From Sphaerotilus uruguayifluvii (GTDB taxonomy: Bacteria > Pseudomonadota > Gammaproteobacteria > Burkholderiales > Burkholderiaceae_C): 64,000 nt of DNA. The position numbers were made by a program, and so were the translations under genes. Under the pieces are notes generated by a model. It was given only the letters and a program-made list of their open reading frames with translations. It did not search any database and was not told the DNA's origin. Below are positions 59,648 to 64,000 of this stretch, in pieces. Location of the stretch: NCBI RefSeq assembly GCF_013294065.1, contig NZ_JABSNM010000008.1, forward strand, positions 174,351 to 238,350, written 5' to 3'. Position 1 is the first letter of the stretch, and every line of letters begins with the position of its first letter.

Positions 59648-60286
59648 GTGCGCGGGCTGGCCGGTGCCTGGCGCATCGGCTGGAGCCAGGTCGGCGCGCT
59701 GCTGGCGCTGCCGGCCGCGGCGATCGGGGCGTCGCCGGGGCTGGCGCGGCAGGTGCTCTCCTGGCAGCCGGCGCTGGTCCTCGTCGAGCCGTGGCGCTGC
59801 TGGAGCGCCGCCTGGGTGCATTTCAGCGCGCGTCACCTGATGGCCGATCTGGTCGGCGCGGTGCTGGTGCTGCTGCTCGGCCGGGTGGCGCGGCTGACGC
59901 GCGCGGCCGCGCTGGCCTGGGCGCTGGCCTGGCCGCTGACCCATCTGTCGCTGCTGGCGGTGCCGGCGCTGCGCCGCTACGGCGGGCTGTCGGGCGTGCT
60001 GCACGCCGGCGTCGCGGTCGCGGTGGTGATGCTGGTGCTCGAGCCGGGGCGCACGCGCGCCGAGCGGCAGGTCGGCGCGGCGCTGGGGCTGGGGCTGGTG
60101 GCGAAGGTGCTGTCGGAGCGGCCCTGGGCGGCCGCGCTGGTGCAGCCGCCGGGCTGGGACATCGCGATCGCGCCGGCCGCGCATGCGGCCGGGGTGCTGT
60201 GCGGCGCGGCGTGCGCGCTGCTGGCGCTGGCCGTCAGATCTCGACCTTCGAGCCCAGCTCGACCACCCGGTTCGTCGGCAGGCTGA
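59648..60286 (+). CDS. Rhombosortase (rhomboid-family intramembrane protease)
   Basis: The 212-residue product, from a GTG at 59648, is a six-helix rhomboid-like membrane protein. The catalytic Ser is in [13 protein letters not shown] near residue 118 and the catalytic His in [18 protein letters not shown] near 182. [18 protein letters not shown] near 55 is the L1-loop region typical of the rhombosortase subgroup. Such enzymes cut GlyGly-CTERM proteins to release or anchor them. No GlyGly-CTERM substrate is encoded in this window. It follows glnE by 8 bp and its 3' end overlaps kup on the other strand by 53 bp. Confidence 0.85.
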   Translation: MRGLAGAWRIGWSQVGALLALPAAAIGASPGLARQVLSWQPALVLVEPWRCWSAAWVHFSARHLMADLVGAVLVLLLGRVARLTRAAALAWALAWPLTHLSLLAVPALRRYGGLSGVLHAGVAVAVVMLVLEPGRTRAERQVGAALGLGLVAKVLSERPWAAALVQPPGWDIAIAPAAHAAGVLCGAACALLALAVRSRPSSPARPPGSSAG

Positions 60287-62168
60287 GGAAGTCGGCGGCC
60301 GCCGCGGCATTGCGGTGCATGTTGGCGAAGAGCTTCTCGCGCCACAGCGCCATGCCCTCGCCGAAGGTCGGCATCACGATGTCGCGCGACAGGAAGTAGC
60401 TGGTGTCCATGTCGTCGAGCGGAACGCCGCGGTCGCGCAGCAGCTTCAGCGCCTCGGGCACGTCGGGCTCGTTCTTGAAGCCGAAGTTCAGCGTCACCTG
60501 CCAGCAGTCGTGGCCGAGCGAGTCCATCGTGATGCGTCGGTCGAAGCCGATCCACGGGATGTCGTGGTGGCGCACCGTCACGAACAGGTTGTGCTCGTGC
60601 AGCACCTTGTTGTGCTTGAGGTTGTGCATCAGCGCGTTGGGCGTGATGTCCGGCTCGGCCGACAGGAAGACCGCGGTGCCGGGCACCCGCACCGGCGGGT
60701 TCACGAAGATGGCCTCCAGGAAGGTGTTCAGCTCGATGGCCTCGTCGCGCAGGCGGTGGCTCATCAGCGCGCGGCCCTGCTTCCAGGTCAGCATCAGCGT
60801 GAACATGCCGATGCCGATCACCAGCGGGAACCAGCCGCCGCCCAGCAGCTTGAGCATGTTCGACGCGAAGAACGAGACGTCGATGACGAAGAAGAAGCCG
60901 GTCGCGGCCAGGCACAGCGGCAGCGGGTACTTCCAGCCGTGGCGGATGACGTAGAAGGTCATGATCGTCGTGATCGTCATGTCCAGCGTCACCGCGATGC
61001 CGTAGGCCGAGGCTAGGTTGGTCGAGGACTTGAACAGCGCCACCGCCAGCACGATGAACATGAACAGCCCCCAGTTCACGAAGGGGATGTAGATCTGGCC
61101 GAGGTCCTTGACCGAGGTGTGCAGGATGCGCATGCGCGGCAAGAGGCCCAGCTGGATGGCCTGCTTGGTCACCGAGAACGCGGCCGTGATCAGCGCCTGC
61201 GAGGCGATGACGGTGGCGGCGGTGGCCAGGCCGACCAGCGGCAGCGCGGCCCAGTCCGGCGCCATCATGAAGAAGGGGTTCTCGATCGTCGACGGATCGA
61301 GCAGCAGCATCGCGCCCTGGCCGAAGTAGTTGACGACCAGCGCCGGCATGACGAAGCCGTACCAGGCGATGCGGATCGGACGCTTGCCGAAGTGGCCCAT
61401 GTCGGCATAGAGCGCCTCGCCGCCGGTCACGCACAGCACCACGGCCCCGAGGCCGATGAAGGCGACCATCGGCTGCGCGGCGAAGAAGCGCACCGCATGC
61501 AGCGGGTTCAGCGCCACCAGCACCGCCGGATGCTCGACGATGTGCGGCAGCCCCAGCGCCACCAGCACGCCGAACCACACCAGCGTGATCGGCCCGAAGG
61601 CCTTGCCGATGCCGCCGGTGCCGAATCGCTGCACCGAGAACAGGCCGGTGAGCACCAGCAGCGTCAGCGGCATCACGACGCCGTGCAGCCCCGGCGCGGC
61701 GATCTCCAGGCCCTCCATCGCCGACAGCACCGAGATCGCCGGCGTGATGACGCCGTCGCCGTAGAAGATCGCCGTGCCGAACATGCCCAGCATCATCAGC
61801 ACGCCGTGCAGGCGAGGGCGCTCGCGCACCGCGTGCGTGGCCAGCGCGAGCATCGCGATCAGGCCGCCTTCGCCGTTGTTGTCGGCGCGCAGGATCAGCA
61901 GCACGTACTTGACCGAGACGATGGTCGTCATGGTCCAGAACAGCAGCGACAGCACGCCCAGGATGTTGTCCGGCGTGACCGGCACATGACCGGCGTGGAA
62001 GACTTCCTTGAGCGCGTACAGCGGACTGGTGCCGATGTCGCCGTAGACGACACCCAGGGCGCCGAGCGTCAGGGCGGCCAGCGCTCGGCCGGTCGGAGCG
62101 TGCTGCGAATGGGGGGACGTCACCGGAGGTCGGGCGAGGACGGACCTTCGCCTGTGGTCGAAAGTCAC
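60234..62168 (-). CDS. kup: KUP-type potassium uptake transporter
   Basis: This 644-residue inner-membrane protein takes up potassium with protons. The hallmark [20 protein letters not shown] is near residue 36, followed by about twelve membrane helices ([16 protein letters not shown] near 117, [14 protein letters not shown] near 345) and a cytoplasmic C-terminal domain. The GTG at 62168 gives the usual length; GTG at 62123 is an alternative. Its 3' end overlaps the rhombosortase gene tail-to-tail. Confidence 0.96.
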   Translation of the reverse strand: MTFDHRRRSVLARPPVTSPHSQHAPTGRALAALTLGALGVVYGDIGTSPLYALKEVFHAGHVPVTPDNILGVLSLLFWTMTTIVSVKYVLLILRADNNGEGGLIAMLALATHAVRERPRLHGVLMMLGMFGTAIFYGDGVITPAISVLSAMEGLEIAAPGLHGVVMPLTLLVLTGLFSVQRFGTGGIGKAFGPITLVWFGVLVALGLPHIVEHPAVLVALNPLHAVRFFAAQPMVAFIGLGAVVLCVTGGEALYADMGHFGKRPIRIAWYGFVMPALVVNYFGQGAMLLLDPSTIENPFFMMAPDWAALPLVGLATAATVIASQALITAAFSVTKQAIQLGLLPRMRILHTSVKDLGQIYIPFVNWGLFMFIVLAVALFKSSTNLASAYGIAVTLDMTITTIMTFYVIRHGWKYPLPLCLAATGFFFVIDVSFFASNMLKLLGGGWFPLVIGIGMFTLMLTWKQGRALMSHRLRDEAIELNTFLEAIFVNPPVRVPGTAVFLSAEPDITPNALMHNLKHNKVLHEHNLFVTVRHHDIPWIGFDRRITMDSLGHDCWQVTLNFGFKNEPDVPEALKLLRDRGVPLDDMDTSYFLSRDIVMPTFGEGMALWREKLFANMHRNAAAAADFLSLPTNRVVELGSKVEI

Positions 62169-62281
62169 GATTGTGCGCTCGCCTCCCCCCGGTCCGTGAA
62201 GCCGGTGTTGCGGGGAACCCTCAGTCCGGCGGCGCCGTCGCGTGCGGACGGCGCCGTCCTGCCGGGCCGGTCAGCCGGGTT

Positions 62282-62542
62282 TCAGGCCTGCTGCAGCAGC
62301 GGCGCGAGCCCGCCGCGCTGGTCGAGCGCGACCAGGTCGTCGCAGCCGCCGACATGGGTGTCGCCGATGAAGATCTGCGGCACGGTGCGCCGGCCGGTGA
62401 TCTCCATCATGCGCGCGCGCTCGTCCGGGTCGAGGTCGACGCGGATCTCCTCGATCTGCGCGACACCGCGCGCCTGCAGCAGCTGCTTGGCGCGGATGCA
62501 GTACGGGCAGACCTGGGTGGTGTACATCCTGACGTGGTTCAT
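62282..62542 (-). CDS. grxC: Glutaredoxin 3
   Basis: This 86-residue dithiol glutaredoxin has the active site CPYC (Cys12, Cys15), the cis-Pro segment RRTVPQIFIGD near 52 and the glutathione-binding HVGGCDDL near 65. It reduces mixed disulfides in the cytosol with glutathione. Length and motifs are standard. A rhodanese gene lies 120 bp upstream on the same strand. Confidence 0.96.
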   Translation of the reverse strand: MNHVRMYTTQVCPYCIRAKQLLQARGVAQIEEIRVDLDPDERARMMEITGRRTVPQIFIGDTHVGGCDDLVALDQRGGLAPLLQQA

Positions 62543-62662
62543 GGCGGTGTGCTGGGCGCCGGCGCGGCGCCGTCTGGCTGGAGGACCGATTGTGGCCGCG
62601 GGCCGGCGGTCCGGCGCGGTGCCGGCGCCTTGTCCGCGCCCGCGGCGGTGGCTTGGGCCGCG

Positions 62663-63070
62663 TCAGGCGTCCTTGCGCACCGGCAGGCCGGCCTCGCGCC
62701 AGGCGTTCATGCCGCCGTCGAGCACCACCACGCGCTCGTGGCCGAGCCTGCGCGCCAGCGCCGCGGCACGCCGTGCCCGCACGCCCGAGGCGCAGACCAT
62801 CACCAGCGGCAGCGCCTTGTTCGTCGGCAGCGACTTCGAGCCCTCGAGCTGCGCCAGAGGAATGCTGCGCGCCTGGCCGATGTGGCCGGCGGCGAACTCG
62901 GCGGGCTCGCAGACGTCGATGACGACCGCCTTCTCGCGGTTCATCAGCTGCACGGCCTCGGCCGGCGAGACCGCGTCGGCGCCACCGCGACCGATCGTCG
63001 GCCACAGCAGCGCACCACCCGAGGCGGCCGCGCTCAGCAGCCAGATCCAGTTGTCGACAAGGAAGTTCAC
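62663..63070 (-). CDS. Membrane-anchored rhodanese-like protein
   Basis: From a GTG at 63070 the product has 135 residues: an N-terminal membrane helix (NFLVDNWIWLLSAAASGGALLWP), then a rhodanese domain with DVCEPAEFAAGHIGQARSIPLAQL and the active-site loop CASGVRARRAA, where the Cys can carry a persulfide. The frame is open further upstream to 63157, but the start used here is the common one for this family. It may pass sulfur or redox equivalents together with the downstream glutaredoxin. It is divergent from gpmA. Confidence 0.88.
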   Translation of the reverse strand: MNFLVDNWIWLLSAAASGGALLWPTIGRGGADAVSPAEAVQLMNREKAVVIDVCEPAEFAAGHIGQARSIPLAQLEGSKSLPTNKALPLVMVCASGVRARRAAALARRLGHERVVVLDGGMNAWREAGLPVRKDA

Positions 63071-63165
63071 GGAAAGGGGCGCCGGAGCGGGCCGGGCGCA
63101 AGGGTTGCCAAGGGCGCGGATTATAGAATTCGCGCCGAATTTCAACCCCGAGACCACCGACTGCC

Positions 63166-63909
63166 ATGTACAAGCTCGTGCTGATCCGCCACGGCGAATC
63201 GACCTGGAACCTGGAAAACCGCTTCACCGGCTGGACCGATGTCGAGCTGACCGCCACCGGCGTCGAGCAGGCCCGCCAGGCCGGCCGCCTGCTCAAGGAG
63301 GCCGGCTACGAGTTCGACGTGGCCTACACCTCGGTGCTCAAGCGCGCGATCCACACGCTGAACCACTGCCTCGACACGATGGACCGCGACTGGCTGCCGG
63401 TCGTCAAGGACTGGCGCCTGAACGAGCGTCACTACGGCGGCCTGCAGGGCCTGAACAAGGCCGACATGGCCAAGCAGTACGGCGATGCGCAGGTGCTGGT
63501 GTGGCGCCGCAGCTACGACACGCCGCCGCCGTCGCTGGAGTCGGACGATCCGCGCGGCCAGCGCCAGGACCCGCGCTACGCCCGGCTCGCGCCCGAGCAG
63601 ATCCCGCTGACCGAGTGCCTGAAGGACACGGTCGCGCGCGTGCTGCCGTGCTGGAACGAGGCGATCGCCCCGGCGATCAAGGCCGGCCAGCGCATCGTGC
63701 TGGCCGCGCACGGCAACTCGATCCGCGCGCTGGTCAAGTACCTGGACAACATCGGCGACGACGACATCGTCGGCGTGAACATCCCCAACGGCATTCCGCT
63801 GGTCTACGAGCTCGACGCCGACCTGAAGCCCATCAAGTCCTACTACCTGGGCGACGCCGAAGCCGCTGCCAAGGCCGCTGCCGCTGTGGCCAGCCAGGGC
63901 AAGGCCTGA
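63166..63909 (+). CDS. gpmA: 2,3-bisphosphoglycerate-dependent phosphoglycerate mutase
   Basis: This 247-residue glycolytic enzyme interconverts 3- and 2-phosphoglycerate. The phospho-His is in [23 protein letters not shown] in part (His9), [15 protein letters not shown] is near 86 and [15 protein letters not shown] near 185 carries the second catalytic His. The C terminus has an Ala/Lys tail. A TATAGAAT stretch at 63122-63129 may be part of its promoter, but no -35 fits. It stops 16 bases before the end of an IS110-type transposase on the other strand. Confidence 0.97.
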   Translation: MYKLVLIRHGESTWNLENRFTGWTDVELTATGVEQARQAGRLLKEAGYEFDVAYTSVLKRAIHTLNHCLDTMDRDWLPVVKDWRLNERHYGGLQGLNKADMAKQYGDAQVLVWRRSYDTPPPSLESDDPRGQRQDPRYARLAPEQIPLTECLKDTVARVLPCWNEAIAPAIKAGQRIVLAAHGNSIRALVKYLDNIGDDDIVGVNIPNGIPLVYELDADLKPIKSYYLGDAEAAAKAAAAVASQGKA

Positions 63910-63925
63910 GTAACCGTCTTTCGAG

Positions 63926-64000
63926 TCAAGCGCCGTGAAGCGATGTGTCCCAAGGTTTGTTGGTTTTGACCATGGCGTTGAGCATGGTCACGAGCTTGCG
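63926..64000 (-). CDS. IS110-family transposase, C-terminal end (partial)
   Basis: Minus-strand codons from the window edge read RKLVTMLNAMVKTNKPWDTS and then LHGA before a TGA at 63926-63928. The [K/R]-L-x-x-M-L-N-A-M-V-[K/R]-x-x-x-x-W ending is characteristic of the IS110/IS1111 DEDD transposases. Only 24 codons are in the window and nothing of the catalytic part is visible. The element must end within the 16 bases separating it from the gpmA stop, unless it runs into gpmA. Confidence 0.7.
   Translation of the reverse strand, partial: RKLVTMLNAMVKTNKPWDTSLHGA

Overview
The window is high-GC (roughly 67-70 % in lines I counted) chromosomal DNA. It most resembles the Burkholderiales, and within them a Rubrivivax/Leptothrix/Sphaerotilus-type betaproteobacterium. 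That placement is inference from gene content (glnA-ntrBC, the atpIBEFHAGDC order, hemE beside priA, rhombosortase) and protein style; no rRNA is present to confirm it. Genes are dense, with many ATGA/GTGA overlaps.

Layout. 1-6.4 kb: the end of valS, a catalytically degenerate 2-hydroxyacid dehydrogenase, galU, a TusA-family protein and the polyphosphate pair ppx-ppk. 6.6-11.4 kb: a collinear row of envelope or metabolic genes (beta-propeller lipoprotein, polysaccharide deacetylase, sterol-desaturase-type hydroxylase, EI24 membrane protein, molybdopterin-binding protein). 11.4-17.4 kb: a nitrogen-control cluster (two NtrC sites, a -24/-12 promoter, glnA, an exported DUF4124-like protein, ntrB, ntrC) followed by a Crp/Fnr regulator. 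17.4-20.5 kb: a YhgE/Pip membrane protein and rpoH, the latter under a perfect CIRCE element. 20.5-22.6 kb: a solitary lower-GC gene for a membrane-anchored DUF4041 + GIY-YIG nuclease, the best candidate here for an anti-phage system. 22.6-27.2 kb: a MocR regulator divergent from an EamA-aminotransferase-PhzF operon. 27.2-30 kb: cytochrome c', cytochrome b, GNAT, SMP-30.

30.2-37.8 kb is the complete F1Fo ATP synthase operon. 37.8-39.9 kb is a TPM/TPM/LemA group. 40-43.4 kb holds hemE and priA. 43.6-49 kb is an unusual GNAT / ATP-grasp / UbiH-like / ATP-grasp cluster in which the two ATP-grasp genes are paralogues with a similar leader hairpin. 49-51.3 kb is accessory DNA: a REP-like inverted pair, DUF924, a 69-residue protein, then an AT-rich islet with two orphan genes that stops beside a 15-codon ghost of the neighbouring nitrilase gene. 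51.4-63.9 kb is core again: small lipoprotein, nitrilase, YhdP, glnE, rhombosortase, kup, grxC, a rhodanese and gpmA. The window ends inside an IS110-type transposase.

How the genes work together. Glutamine synthetase, its adenylyltransferase GlnE and the NtrBC system that activates its promoter all lie here; the Tyr that GlnE would modify is visible in GlnA. CIRCE on rpoH would place the sigma-32 regulon under HrcA. The ATP synthase, cytochrome, polyphosphate, heme and ubiquinone-type genes indicate respiratory energy metabolism.
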